Assembly: GCA_046349955.1 (NCBI GenBank)
Contig: JAXMBI010000032.1
Coordinates: forward strand, 1-64,000
Direction: 5' to 3'
Origin: JBGAPH01 sp046349955
GTDB taxonomy: Bacteria > Planctomycetota > Planctomycetia > Pirellulales > JBGAPH01
Length of the DNA stretch: 64,000 nt
Every line of letters starts with the position of its first letter. Position 1 is the first letter of the stretch. The notes beneath the pieces were generated by a model. It had not been told where the DNA came from. It searched no databases and was given only the letters and a program-made list of their open reading frames with translations. This document shows, piece by piece, positions 9,801-18,233 of the stretch. Made by a program: the position numbers and the translations under genes.

Positions 9801-9931
9801 ATCGGGCCCTGGGCCGGCAGCAAGTGGGCCGCATGCTCGATGGCGTGCGACAGCCGCTCCCGCATCCCCTCCGTGTCGGCGCCGAGCGAAGGATCGGCTC
9901 GATCCACAGTAGAGGGCGAAGCAGTATGCAT
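6827..9931 (-). CDS. dabA: DabA, DUF2309 inorganic-carbon uptake protein
   Basis: A 1034-residue DUF2309/UPF0753 protein. The beta-carbonic-anhydrase-like zinc site of DabA is recognisable: C515 and D517 in FFCIDERE, and H703 and C718 in HGHGSNSQNNPHNSAYMCGACGG. The spacings (2 and 15 residues) equal those reported for Halothiobacillus DabA. IHHNTLHAFE near residue 50 is another family hallmark. DabA with DabB forms an energy-coupled pump that converts CO2 to bicarbonate in the cytoplasm. It is first of a three-gene minus-strand operon. A second ATG 22 codons in is an alternative start. The molecular family is certain; the carbon-uptake function is by homology. Confidence 0.92.
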   Translation of the reverse strand: MHTASPSTVDRADPSLGADTEGMRERLSHAIEHAAHLLPAQGPITVFIHHNTLHAFEQLPFDEAARQAAQVFGCQPYLSEERYRRELSSGRIRFRELQEELRDDLGDRAPESILDLCSRFELRLAMLQYPLLTGRTEELVWYVAEQQALQRVRREASSVVRDRLIAETRRWVMRELRGGNEDAERASVKRRAPASLAELIDRYGEHSMETWSEPEWERFTVQALWRVCCDGVRNLPPYSHPPPRPVRHRDLLFEATGADPDLPVHDLLIRFCAAFLDQGLAAWELPGREHGFYRAFCELYRQPAGPPDRWRRGLDRELNRLVEQQIDPLTSIVESLQVLGVSEDEWTPYLNATFLALRGWGGMIRQIEMRGDRVVQPAPAGSLVEFLAIRLLLDRFSLQYSAEALDYRGSLADLREHVERLLPAVWPPSVEQRAFQVFQLAQILGLAPDALHRLSSEQWAAMVKEIEAFSGIERRRMFHRAYERRLHERALEAVAIHVKGGARRPETPRFQAFFCIDEREESLRRHLEEIAPDAETFGAAGFFSVAIYYRGAADAHFTPLCPVVIRPQQWVSEEVDDGLGETHRRRARTRKALGKATHQFHRGSRSLAVGALLTGSVGVLASAPLVARILFPRLAAEIRQIFNRFLQAPPRTRLQLERSEATAAPENGHIGLSLDEMAAVAERLLRDTGLTRNFAPLVLLHGHGSNSQNNPHNSAYMCGACGGAAGGPNARAAAQILNDDRVRDRLAAKGVLIPRDTRFVGGYHNTCNDVVTYFDVESLPPAKRQEFELARVAMQEACERNAHERCRRFMSAPLTMSFRQAHEHVKERAEDLGQTRPECGHATNALTIVGRRSRSRGLFLDRRAFLVSYDATQDNEIGATLTGILQAILPVCAGISLEYYFSYVDNPGFGCGTKLPHNVSALLGVMDGAASDLRTGLPWQMVEIHEPTRHLFMLESTPEIVLGILDRHENIGRLFRNEWCALAVLHAETGESWWFRQGEFVRFTPPASPLPKAAASVEWYRGWRDHLEFAEIDA

Positions 9932-10207
9932 AGAGCGATTAGCGGGAGCGGAGCAGGAGATCGAACGTAGCGCGGCAGGCGGGAAAACAGCCGTGCTGGC
10001 AGGCGGGACGCGAGCATGCGCCAGCGGGAGGAAACGACTGCCCCCAATAACCGCTGCTGCTCACGGATGTGCGACCACGCATGAAGAGCCCCGGCAACCC
10101 CCACTCGATGCAATCCTAGAACCCCATGCCCAAAGCGACAAGCGAAAGATCGAAGGGTGTGCGCGACCTTACAAGAATGAAAGGTCGCTTGTGCGCAAAG
10201 ACTTTTC

Positions 10208-11293
10208 TCACTTGGCCTTGCGGCTGCGCGCCGCGAGTTTGGGATCGCTTCCCAGCGGGAGTTGCACCGCGCGACCCGATTCGGCTGACTTGTAGATCGC
10301 CAGAATGATTTCCACGGCACGGCGCCCCTCGCGGCCGTCGATCGCCGGCGCGCGGTCCTGCTTGAGCGCCGCCACGAAGTCTTTGAACTGGCGGGCATGC
10401 GCCGCATGGCCAATCGCCGCGGGATCGCTCGCGCCGCCGCCGGTCTTCGTGGTGGTGAGCCGGGCGCGGATCTCGTCGTCGCCGCGTTTGGGCTTCGCGA
10501 AATCCCAGCGGACGATCGACTCCTCCTCGAGCGTGGCCGAACCGGCGTCGCCGTGCAGTTCGATCCGTTTGAGGTAACCGGGCCAGGCGGCCGTGGTGGC
10601 CTCGATCGTGCCCAGGGCGCCGCTGGCGAAGCGGAGCGCCGCCACGGCCGTGTCTTCCACCGCAATCCGCTCGTGCGCCAGGCAGCCGGCCAGCGCGCGG
10701 ACCTCGACGACCTGGCCGCCCAGCCAGGCCAAGAGGTCGACGTTGTGGATCGCCTGGTTCATGAGCGCGCCGCCGCCGTCGAGCTCCCAGGTGCCCCGCC
10801 AGGCGCCGGAATCGTAGTACTGCTGGGTGCGCCACCATTTCACATAGGCGTCGGCCAACGTCAGCCGGCCGAAACGCCCCTGATCGACCGCCCGCTTCAG
10901 CTCCTGGGCGGCGTCATGAAAGCGCGAGGGAAACACCGTGGCCAGGCGCACGCGGTTTTCTTCGCATGCGCGAATGATCGCGTCGCAGCGGGCCAGCGTG
11001 ATCTCGAGCGGCTTCTCGACCACCACGTGCTTCCCTGCCCGCGCGGCGGCGACCGCCGGATCGCGGTGGGCGCCGCTGGGGGTGCAGATGGTGACGACCT
11101 GGATCTCGGGATCGGCGAGCAGGCCGGCCAGCGAGTCATGCGCCTGGCACTTCTGCTCGGCGGCGAACGCCGCGGCCTGCTCCGGGCGGCGCGAGTAGCA
11201 GCCCACAAGCCGCGCGCCACGCACGTCGCCGATCGCGCGGGCATGAAACTTGGCGATCATTCCGCAACCGACGATGCCGAAACCAACGGGCAT
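10208..11293 (-). CDS. Gfo/Idh/MocA family NAD(P)-dependent oxidoreductase
   Basis: The 361-residue protein opens with the Rossmann motif FGIVGCGMIAKFHARAI (residues 4-20). It has the family signature VVEKPLE (about 97-103), whose lysine and proline line the active site, and the C-terminal alpha/beta domain with GGGALMNQAIHNVDLLAWL, where the histidine is the usual catalytic residue. These enzymes oxidise or reduce sugars, inositols or similar polyols. Planctomycetes carry dozens of paralogues, and nothing nearby identifies the substrate. The 276 bases between this gene and dabA contain no gene that I can see. Confidence 0.88.
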   Translation of the reverse strand: MPVGFGIVGCGMIAKFHARAIGDVRGARLVGCYSRRPEQAAAFAAEQKCQAHDSLAGLLADPEIQVVTICTPSGAHRDPAVAAARAGKHVVVEKPLEITLARCDAIIRACEENRVRLATVFPSRFHDAAQELKRAVDQGRFGRLTLADAYVKWWRTQQYYDSGAWRGTWELDGGGALMNQAIHNVDLLAWLGGQVVEVRALAGCLAHERIAVEDTAVAALRFASGALGTIEATTAAWPGYLKRIELHGDAGSATLEEESIVRWDFAKPKRGDDEIRARLTTTKTGGGASDPAAIGHAAHARQFKDFVAALKQDRAPAIDGREGRRAVEIILAIYKSAESGRAVQLPLGSDPKLAARSRKAK

Positions 11294-11379
11294 GGGCGCT
11301 CCTAACTCGAGACGAAGGAGCCGGCGATTTTAGCCTGGCTGGCAGCGACTCGCCACATTGCGCCCTGACGAGGCGCTAA

Positions 11380-11758
11380 CTAACGGGCATGATCCGAGCG
11401 CCGATTCGGCCCCAGGAGCTCGATGAGCCCGCGCGGCAACGTCGCGCGCCAGTGCAGATAGTCGTGACCAGCGTGGGCTTCCTCATAGGCGACCGAACAC
11501 CGTTTGGTTCGCGGTACGTCGCGCAGCCGCACCGGCCCCCGCGTACGTCCGCCCGTTGGGTCGCAGGGTCGCCGCGTCAGAGAAAGGCGACGAGCAAGTG
11601 ATCCGGGTGATCGCTCAACTCCTCGACCAGCGGCCCGCCCCCGGCGCGCTCTTGCCAGAATGCGCGACCGTTTGGGGTTTTTTGGTCACCTCGTTCAGGC
11701 GAGGGCTGTGCGGCCCACCCACCGCGCAGGCGAGGAACAGAACGACGTGTGCTGACAT
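11380..11758 (-). pseudogene. Decayed secreted esterase remnant (enterochelin-esterase type)
   Basis: On the minus strand, 11380-11520 reads in one frame as VAYEEAHAGHDYLHWRATL followed by PRGLIELLG and a stop. This closely resembles the C-terminus of Fes/IroE-like putative esterases, whose catalytic His lies in GGHDYxxWRxxL. Upstream the frame cannot be followed: the sequence shifts frame near 11560 and a start-like MSAHVVLFLACAVGG, resembling a signal peptide, begins at 11758. About 380 bases remain against more than 700 for an intact gene, so most of the middle has been lost. The call depends on the C-terminal motif alone. Confidence 0.45.
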
Positions 11759-11835
11759 GCAAGGGATTCTTAGCGGCTGCTCGAGCAGAGTTGCCCGGCA
11801 GAGAAACGCCGTGGACGCGGCGATTTGTCTAACGG

Positions 11836-14427
11836 TCAATCGTTCTGTGCGGCCATGGCGGCGTCGATCACCAGGGCGGACCACACATCTGCGCGCAGAT
11901 TCCCGTAGGGAATGATCTCAACGGGCTGGCCGACGGGCAGCGCATAGCCCGTTCGCGCTCCAAAGTTCGAGCGCATGATTCCCAAGTCGTCGAGATCAAC
12001 GTCTCCGTCGCGGTCCGCATCGGCGGCTAAGTTTTCGCCTTGTTGATTGAACTGCGACTTGAGAAGTGCGAAATCGGCAAGCCCCACGGCGCCGTCGCGG
12101 TCGGCGTCTCCGATGTCTAAGAGACTGCCTAGACTTCCCAAATCCCACCCGCTTGGCAACCCAGCGCGCTGCTTCACGAGAATGCGGTCGATCCATTCGC
12201 GCGGATCCGCAACCACCTGGCCGATGGCAGCCAGCGGAAATTGCCCGGCAACGGCGCCGTTTCGCCGCACGCGGACGCCGCCCAACGAATCGGGCTCGAG
12301 TTCGAAGCGATCGGCGCCCCAGTCGCCATAGAGCAGCAGATTGCCTCGATCCGGAGTGAACAAATTGAACTGCAACCCCACGAAGTTCCGGTTGTAATAG
12401 ACTTCCGCCAACTTTGTCTCGGGCTGCAGAATGGGCGAGGCCTGGATCGATTCGGCTGAGATGGAGTACAGCACGTCGCCGATCCGGACGCTGCGCAGCA
12501 CCTGACTATCGTGTACGGCCTTGCCGCGCAACTCGATGCCCAGCGAGGGGCTGACGTCGAACACCCACAGCGCGCTGCCGCGGCGCCAATCATCGTTGTC
12601 GGCCACGCCGTCGCCGTTGGAGTCAACCCACGGAACGGGCGTCGTCACGGGGAAGGCGAGCGTATGGTATTCCGGATCCCAGAGCACCTGGTGGTGATCG
12701 GAATCGGCCATCGTCCAGGCGCCAGGCTCGAAGCGATATTGATCTTTGACCTTGGGCGAAGCCAAATCGGACACGTCGAAGATCGTCACCAGAACGCCCC
12801 CGGTCCAGCCGTTAGCCGGATCGACGTCGCGCCCGATTCCAAGCAGCGTATTCTCGTCGAGCGCCTGCAGGTAGTTCGAGAACCCAGGCAGCTTGAGTTC
12901 GCCGAGGACGCGCGGGTTCGTGGGGTCAGTCAGGTCGAGGGTGAACAGCGGATCGATCTGGCGGAAGGTGACGATGAAGCCGCGGTTGCCCAGCAACCGC
13001 GCGGAGAAGATGCGTTCGCCCGGCGCGAGATCGAGAAGCGCGCCCACGATCTTCAACTCCGTTCCCTGCTCGCCGAGCACGAACAACTGGTTCTTCGAGT
13101 TCGGTCCCCAGCTCTCGGTCGTGGCGACGCGCAGGTAGCCAGCGTGTTCGCTCAGCGAGAACTGATTGAGCACGATGCCGTTGACCTCCCCCTGCGCAAC
13201 GAACTCGATGCCGGTGGGCGTAAAGTGATACTTGCGGATTTCGGTGTCGTTGCCTCCGTCGCCGGCAGGGTTCCAGCGCGTGGAGAGCACGTACAGGTTG
13301 TTCTCGCTCGCATAGACCATCTGTCCGGTCGCGCCCATCACGCTGGCCGCGCCGATTGGCCCCGGCTTCGCTGCCCGTGTATCGACCACGACGACGGAGG
13401 TCAAACTGAGGTCGTCGGCGCCGGACGGCTTATAAATGTCGGTCGGCGCAGAGAGCAATTGCGATGTGCCTGAGTCGCTCAGCGTCCGCACCAGGTAGTG
13501 GGGCAACTGGTCTTGCAGGAGCGGACGAATCCGGGCACGGTAGTCCGCCTCGCTCTCGACCTTCCAGAGCCCCTGCGTTACCCCGGTAGGCCCCTCGATC
13601 TGCTCGACCAGCGGCAACGGCAGATCGACCGAGCCATTGCTCGTGAGGTACAGTCGCCCTTGGATCATCCGCGAGGAGACGAGATTCCCGTCGATCTCGG
13701 TCTGCGAGATCAGCTTCGGCGCCATGCGTTCGGCGACATCGAGTACGCTGACCGTCAACTTGCCCTGACTAGGCCCGGGCCAAATGTTCGTGGCGAAACG
13801 AAAATCGGCGATGTAGACCGGCCCACCTGCCTGAGAAACGATCGTCAGCCTATCGCCATCGAGATAAATGCCGCTGGCGTAGCCTTCGATCTTCGTGCGG
13901 GAGAGCAGCTTCAGTTGCTCCGCAGGCCGGGCGTCGAAGATCAGCAGTTCTTGACCCTGAAGCAAATAGATGAACTCGCCGTCGGTCTCCACGAGGTCTG
14001 CCTCGTCGACGCCGGACTCCTGCACGTTGGTCCTGGTGTACGTATATGCCGAGTCATTCAGGGTGCTGAAGCCCGTCGTTACCAAAATCGGCCAGCGCCA
14101 GTCCCAACCAAAAGGGTTGTAGTCGAAGGTCTTGCCAAAGGAGGACTCGTAGCGCCGCACCGCCGCTTCGGTCAGATAGTCCTCGAGTTCGGCGGCCGAG
14201 GCGAATCTCGCCTGCGCATCGGCCTGAGCGGCCGCCGAGACCGCGGGGGCGCTCGTCGCCGACGCCGTGGCTGGCTGCGGCCCGATGTCCGCGTAGTCGG
14301 CTGGGTCGAAGCCCGCCGGCAGAAGCTGAATGCCGGCGCCATCCCCCGAGAGATACTGACGAGGCTCGAGCCCCTCACACACGCGAAGCCGCCGCAAGGG
14401 CCACCGCTGTCGATCCCGACGCGTCAT
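11836..14427 (-). CDS. Secreted beta-propeller protein with LEPR motif and dockerin
   Basis: About 863 residues from the ATG at 14427, which has AAGGGCGG before it; an ATG at 14463 has none. Near the N-terminus GLEPRQYLS is the planctomycete LEPR-type motif found at the start of many exported proteins instead of a classical signal peptide. The body (about 90-680) resembles the secreted C-terminal beta-propeller family (PF09826/COG4880): ESGVDEADLVETDGEFIYLL, then blade-like repeats with SGTSQLL and VYASENNLYVLS. Near the C-terminus two calcium-loop repeats (DADRDGAVGLADFALLKSQF and DADRDGDVDLDDLGIMRSNF) form a dockerin type I module. Likely cell-surface or extracellular; ligand unknown. Confidence 0.85.
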   Translation of the reverse strand: MTRRDRQRWPLRRLRVCEGLEPRQYLSGDGAGIQLLPAGFDPADYADIGPQPATASATSAPAVSAAAQADAQARFASAAELEDYLTEAAVRRYESSFGKTFDYNPFGWDWRWPILVTTGFSTLNDSAYTYTRTNVQESGVDEADLVETDGEFIYLLQGQELLIFDARPAEQLKLLSRTKIEGYASGIYLDGDRLTIVSQAGGPVYIADFRFATNIWPGPSQGKLTVSVLDVAERMAPKLISQTEIDGNLVSSRMIQGRLYLTSNGSVDLPLPLVEQIEGPTGVTQGLWKVESEADYRARIRPLLQDQLPHYLVRTLSDSGTSQLLSAPTDIYKPSGADDLSLTSVVVVDTRAAKPGPIGAASVMGATGQMVYASENNLYVLSTRWNPAGDGGNDTEIRKYHFTPTGIEFVAQGEVNGIVLNQFSLSEHAGYLRVATTESWGPNSKNQLFVLGEQGTELKIVGALLDLAPGERIFSARLLGNRGFIVTFRQIDPLFTLDLTDPTNPRVLGELKLPGFSNYLQALDENTLLGIGRDVDPANGWTGGVLVTIFDVSDLASPKVKDQYRFEPGAWTMADSDHHQVLWDPEYHTLAFPVTTPVPWVDSNGDGVADNDDWRRGSALWVFDVSPSLGIELRGKAVHDSQVLRSVRIGDVLYSISAESIQASPILQPETKLAEVYYNRNFVGLQFNLFTPDRGNLLLYGDWGADRFELEPDSLGGVRVRRNGAVAGQFPLAAIGQVVADPREWIDRILVKQRAGLPSGWDLGSLGSLLDIGDADRDGAVGLADFALLKSQFNQQGENLAADADRDGDVDLDDLGIMRSNFGARTGYALPVGQPVEIIPYGNLRADVWSALVIDAAMAAQND

Positions 14428-14769
14428 CAGACTACCGCCCTTCGCCTGGATGGGAGAGAACATCGCGGAAGCGCCGAACCCGCATTCGGCGGTTCGTCCA
14501 GGCGCGGCTTATCGGCCGCCCAACGAACACCGCGAACCGGATTGTACTGACGGGGGGGCGGGCGATGCAACGAAAGTGCGCGGCAGATCTTCCCTGGCCC
14601 GCAAGGGCGCGCGTGGCCCCGTGACCGCCGAACGCGGGCCGCCGTCAGGGCGTACTAGGGACGAGGGGCCCGATGCGCTTATAATTGAGTTCGTTGCGGT
14701 TTCCCTTTGCTCGCCGGTGATCGCCGGTCGGCCCGCGCCCTTTCCCACCCTCGCCAGAAAGCCCCTCCG
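14428..14769. other. Divergent intergenic region
   Basis: This 342-base gap separates the divergent beta-propeller and acyl-CoA dehydrogenase genes. It should hold both promoters. I see a perfect TATAAT at 14680-14685 but no matching -35 hexamer, and no gene or strong hairpin. Confidence 0.5.
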
Positions 14770-16719
14770 ATGACCTCGGCCACGGCGCCCTCAGGGAATT
14801 CACCCGGCCCCTCGTCCGGCAACGGCAATGCCGACCGGACCCCCTCGTTTGCCGAAACCGCGCTCGAACTGGCCGGCAAGAGCCGCGACGAGGCGCAGCG
14901 CACCGGGGCCATCGACAAGGCCGACGACCAGGTCGAAGCCTTGTTCGCCCCGCAGTATCAAACGGTCAACAGCCCGGTCCACCGGGCGATCTGGGAAGAC
15001 AAGCTGCCGATCGAGCTGTTCGCCGCCAAGCCGCCGGCGACCCCTCCGGCGGTCGAGCGGGTGATGCAGGAGTCGCTGGCCGTCGCCCGCCGCCACCGCG
15101 CGGCCGGCACGCTACTCGACACGCACGGCAAGATCGCCGACCCGTTGCTCGCCGATCTCGGCCAGGTCGGCTACTGGGGGTTGCTCGTCGATCCGGAGTA
15201 TGGCGGTTCGGGGGCGCCCTTTGCTCGCTTCGCGCCGTTTCTCACGCAGATGTCACTGGTCGATCCCACGGTCGCGGGGCTGGCCAGCGTACATGGCTGC
15301 ATCGGCGCGGTCGATCCGGTGCGAACCTTTGGCAACGCCGAGCAGAAGCGGCGGTTCCTGCCGGAACTGGCCAGCGGCCGCAAGCTCTCGGCCTTTGCGC
15401 TGACCGAGCCGTGCGCCGGCAGCGACCTGACGGCCCTGCGGACCAAGGCCGAGCGGATGGGCAACGAATACGTCGTCAATGGCGAGAAGCTGTTCATCAC
15501 GAACGTCGTGCCGGGGCGGACGATCGGCCTCGTCTGTTTGATCGAGAACCGGCCCGCGGTGCTGGTGGTCGATCTGCCGGCGGCCGAGAACGACAACTTT
15601 CGCCTCAAGCAGTACGGGCTTTATGCCCTGCGGCGGGCCTACAACCAGGGCATCGTTTTCAAGAACTTCCGCGTGCCGGCTGAAAACCTGCTCATGCCCC
15701 CCCGCGGCGACGGCCTGACGATCGCCTACCACGGGTTGAACCTGGGGCGCGTGGCGCTCTGCGCCACGGCCGCCGGCAACATGCGGGTGATGCTGGCCGG
15801 CATGCTCCCTTGGGCGCGATTCCGCCGGACCTATGGGGCGCCGATCGTGCAACGCGAGCTGGTGCGGCGGCGCGTAGCCCGCATGGCGGGGCTCATCGTG
15901 GCGGCCGACGCTTTGGTCCATTGGTGCGCTGGCTTGATCGACGCGGGCTACCGCGGCGAAATGGAGTGCATCATCGCCAAGATCTTCGGCAGCGAGGCGC
16001 AGAAGGAAGCCGCGATCGAGCTATGCATGAAGACCCACGGAGGCCGCTCCTTCCTGCACGGCCACCTCTTCGGCGACCACGTCCACGAGTTCCTCGCTCC
16101 CTGCATCTACGAAGGGGAAGGCGAGATGCTCGGCATGGCCTTCTTCAAGTCGCTCGTCAAGCAGCACGGCACGCAGTTCTTCGAGCCGATCGGCAAGGCG
16201 CTGCAAGCGGCCGGCATCCGCAAGCCGAACCCGCTCAATCCGGCGCATGCCTGGGCGCTGCGTGGGGCGCTTGTGCCGTATGGCCGCTGGATGCTCCATG
16301 AGCGGCTGCGGCGGCGCGGGCGGCCCGAACTGCCGACGCTCTCCGGCGGGTTGCGCGAGCATGCCGAGTACGCGGCCGACTTCTTGCAGCGCTCGCCGCG
16401 CGAGATCAGCGGCGCGATGCGGAAGCACCAGCTCGCGCTGGCCGACCGGCAGTGCCGGATGTCGGAGCTCTCGAGCCGGATTCAGGCGGCCGTCGTGATG
16501 CTCTGCACGAGCCTCTACGCCGCAGGGCAAGACGCGCTTGTGCGCGATGCGGCCGAACTCGTCTGCGGCGATCTTCGCCGTCAACTCGAAGGCCGCCGCC
16601 CCAGCGACCGCTCCTTCCGCCGCGCGAACAAACTGGGCGAAGCCATCGCCGAAGGGACCTTCTCCCCCCTGGCCGGCGTCGAAGCCCAAGACATCCTCAT
16701 GCGCTACGACCAGGGCTGA
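14770..16719 (+). CDS. Acyl-CoA dehydrogenase family protein, long form
   Basis: The 649-residue product has the full acyl-CoA dehydrogenase fold: LGLLVDPEYGGSG-like text near residue 138 (GYWGLLVDPEYGGSG), the FAD-contacting segment FALTEPCAGSDLTAL (about 210-225), and the C-terminal helical domain with the FAD-binding KTHGGRSF. Near residue 440, CIYEGEGEMLGM carries the glutamate expected as the catalytic base. It is about 250 residues longer than a standard enzyme, with a Ser/Gly/Pro-rich N-terminal stretch and a helical C-terminal extension of some 180 residues, as in very-long-chain or FadE types. The ATG at 14770 was chosen because an earlier in-frame ATG adds only Arg/Pro-rich sequence. 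Confidence 0.88.
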   Translation: MTSATAPSGNSPGPSSGNGNADRTPSFAETALELAGKSRDEAQRTGAIDKADDQVEALFAPQYQTVNSPVHRAIWEDKLPIELFAAKPPATPPAVERVMQESLAVARRHRAAGTLLDTHGKIADPLLADLGQVGYWGLLVDPEYGGSGAPFARFAPFLTQMSLVDPTVAGLASVHGCIGAVDPVRTFGNAEQKRRFLPELASGRKLSAFALTEPCAGSDLTALRTKAERMGNEYVVNGEKLFITNVVPGRTIGLVCLIENRPAVLVVDLPAAENDNFRLKQYGLYALRRAYNQGIVFKNFRVPAENLLMPPRGDGLTIAYHGLNLGRVALCATAAGNMRVMLAGMLPWARFRRTYGAPIVQRELVRRRVARMAGLIVAADALVHWCAGLIDAGYRGEMECIIAKIFGSEAQKEAAIELCMKTHGGRSFLHGHLFGDHVHEFLAPCIYEGEGEMLGMAFFKSLVKQHGTQFFEPIGKALQAAGIRKPNPLNPAHAWALRGALVPYGRWMLHERLRRRGRPELPTLSGGLREHAEYAADFLQRSPREISGAMRKHQLALADRQCRMSELSSRIQAAVVMLCTSLYAAGQDALVRDAAELVCGDLRRQLEGRRPSDRSFRRANKLGEAIAEGTFSPLAGVEAQDILMRYDQG

Positions 16720-16730
16720 ACGGATGATTT

Positions 16731-16752
16731 AACCGCCGAGACGCCGAGAGGA
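16731..16752. repeat. Short CCGCCGAGACGCCGAGAGG repeat
   Basis: Internally duplicated GCCGAGA units 12 bases after the acyl-CoA dehydrogenase stop. It resembles the left arm of the element after fae at 1766. The rest of the gap to 16900 shows nothing recognisable. Confidence 0.4.
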
Positions 16753-16899
16753 AGCTTAACGTTCTCGCCACGACATGGACGGGGCGGATCGTCGTTCCAC
16801 GAATACGCTTAGATCTCTGCCTGAGCGGCCCCGTGCCGCCTTGGCATGAATTGGATGGTAGCACTCGGCAGTCTCGCGACCACAACCTTCGCTAGCTGC

Positions 16900-17319
16900 T
16901 CATCGTCGCATCAAATAGCCCCATCGTCGCAAGATGAGGAGCGGCAGCATCGTCCAGGCCAGATTGAGCAGTTGAAACAGGGCGACGCCGAGCGAAACGT
17001 ATGCGTCTGAGCCAACCCATCCCTGACGTGGAAAGATGGCCAGAGCGCAGATGACGCCCACAACTTGCCAGACAGGCGTCGGACCGAGGGCGAGCAGTAC
17101 CGCCGCGGAGGCCAAGAGGGCGCTGCCGACAACATTATCCCAATAGAACCTCACTGCGAGGGGCGGAACTCGAGCCCACGACCAACCAGCCGCGCCAACG
17201 CAAGCGAGCGTAAGCAGTGCCGTTAAGCCGCGCAGTGTAATCCGCTGAGACTGGGTGACAGCGGTCGAGATCGACCCAACGAGCCGCCACGGAGAGAGCA
17301 GCGAGGCGACGAGCAGCAT
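16900..17319 (-). CDS. Small polytopic membrane protein, unknown function
   Basis: The 139-residue product has four hydrophobic stretches, around residues 30-50, 62-83, 86-98 and 107-130, separated by short polar loops, and ends in an Arg-rich tail (RRWGYLMRR). AAGGG directly before the ATG at 17319 supports this start. It lies 3 bases after the stop of the upstream small membrane gene, and the two look co-transcribed. No family was recognised. Both strands were considered; the hydrophobic pattern and ribosome-binding site favour this frame, but confidence is moderate because the gene is short and unassigned. Confidence 0.55.
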   Translation of the reverse strand: MLLVASLLSPWRLVGSISTAVTQSQRITLRGLTALLTLACVGAAGWSWARVPPLAVRFYWDNVVGSALLASAAVLLALGPTPVWQVVGVICALAIFPRQGWVGSDAYVSLGVALFQLLNLAWTMLPLLILRRWGYLMRR

Positions 17320-17322
17320 CCC

Positions 17323-17628
17323 TTAGAGGGATTTGCCGCACTGGGCGATTACCTGCGAGCTCGTGCTGTGGTTGCTGGGGTGGACCGCAAACAGCACGAC
17401 GAGCGCGGCGAAGCCCACCAAGAACGCAACCCCGCGGCCGAGCAGAGACCCTGGTCCCAGGGCGAGGTAAATGCACAGCGCCAGCAGCAACGCCGCTGGG
17501 AGAAATACGAAAGCAACAAAGGCGCCTGGAATAACGTACAGCATGGCGACGGATACCGCCGAATATGCTACACCAAGCCAGAGCACTTTAGTATCCACGA
17601 TGCTAAGCTCGCCGCGCCGCTCGTTCAA
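17323..17628 (-). CDS. Small membrane protein, unknown function
   Basis: A 101-residue product with three hydrophobic helices (about residues 16-35, 38-58 and 65-83) and a polar C-terminus. The start used is a TTG overlapping the TGA of the cadherin-like gene by 3 bases; a GTG nine codons later (near VDTKV) is equally plausible. Position and overlap suggest one minus-strand operon with the secreted protein upstream and the four-helix protein downstream. I recognise no family. Confidence 0.5.
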   Translation of the reverse strand: MNERRGELSIVDTKVLWLGVAYSAVSVAMLYVIPGAFVAFVFLPAALLLALCIYLALGPGSLLGRGVAFLVGFAALVVLFAVHPSNHSTSSQVIAQCGKSL

Positions 17629-18233
17629 CGCAGGACACGACTCTCAAAAGCAGTCTTCAGAGTCGACCTCACGACAGCATTATCGTCGATTGTTGTGTGT
17701 GTTACGCCGAGATTTGTTCGATCAATCTCGACATCTCCTCCAGTTGGAACGCCATTGCTGTTGTCGTCGTCATCATTGTACATCAGAATCTTTCCAGGGT
17801 CGGCGATTTCGATGCTTTCTTCGGTCGCGGAAAGATTCACGGCTCCGTTGTTGTCGCTGTCCGTGTCGATGTCGGCGCCCAGCACGTGGATGTCGACGGC
17901 GGCTTCATCGACGCTGTACAATTGTCCGTCGAATGCGCGATACCAGAAGTCATCGTAACCCGAGAATCCAGGATTGGGCGTGTATTGGAACGAGCCATTG
18001 GGGTTGAGCGTCAGGGAGCCATAGAAGGGACCGAATGTGCGGTAAGCCGTGATCGAGTTGAGGTTGGGGTCGCAATCGTTTGCCAAGACGCCGCTTGCGG
18101 GCACGTTCAATTGACTCCCCTGATAGGTGATGTACCAGTCGTCGTAGGCGACCGGAGGAAGATTGGTGATAAAGCTGCCGCTTGCGCAGCCTGCCCCGCC
18201 CCTGCCCCCAAAGCTGCTCCCCCGCAGCCGCAA
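17625..18233 (-). CDS. Cadherin-like (Ig-like) repeat protein, C-terminal part after frameshift
   Basis: From about residue 25 this frame reads as a bacterial Ig-like/cadherin-like repeat: NLPPVAYDDWY, then a VPASGVLANDCDPN motif (the VLxND consensus of such repeats), a GSLTLNPNGSFQYTPNPGF core and GYDDFWYRAFDG. The rest is an acidic Asp/Asn-rich stretch (YNDDDDNSNGVP). Residues 1-24 are Gly/Arg-rich and look like out-of-frame sequence. The natural N-terminus is almost certainly the overlapping open frame at 18107-18883, which begins with a signal peptide and loses sense exactly where this one gains it. Together they would make a secreted protein of roughly 415 residues. Confidence 0.55.
   Translation of the reverse strand: MRLRGSSFGGRGGAGCASGSFITNLPPVAYDDWYITYQGSQLNVPASGVLANDCDPNLNSITAYRTFGPFYGSLTLNPNGSFQYTPNPGFSGYDDFWYRAFDGQLYSVDEAAVDIHVLGADIDTDSDNNGAVNLSATEESIEIADPGKILMYNDDDDNSNGVPTGGDVEIDRTNLGVTHTTIDDNAVVRSTLKTAFESRVLR

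Noticed and set aside
14680..14685. Perfect TATAAT before the acyl-CoA dehydrogenase
   Set aside because: No -35 box at 16-18 bases, so not called as a promoter.
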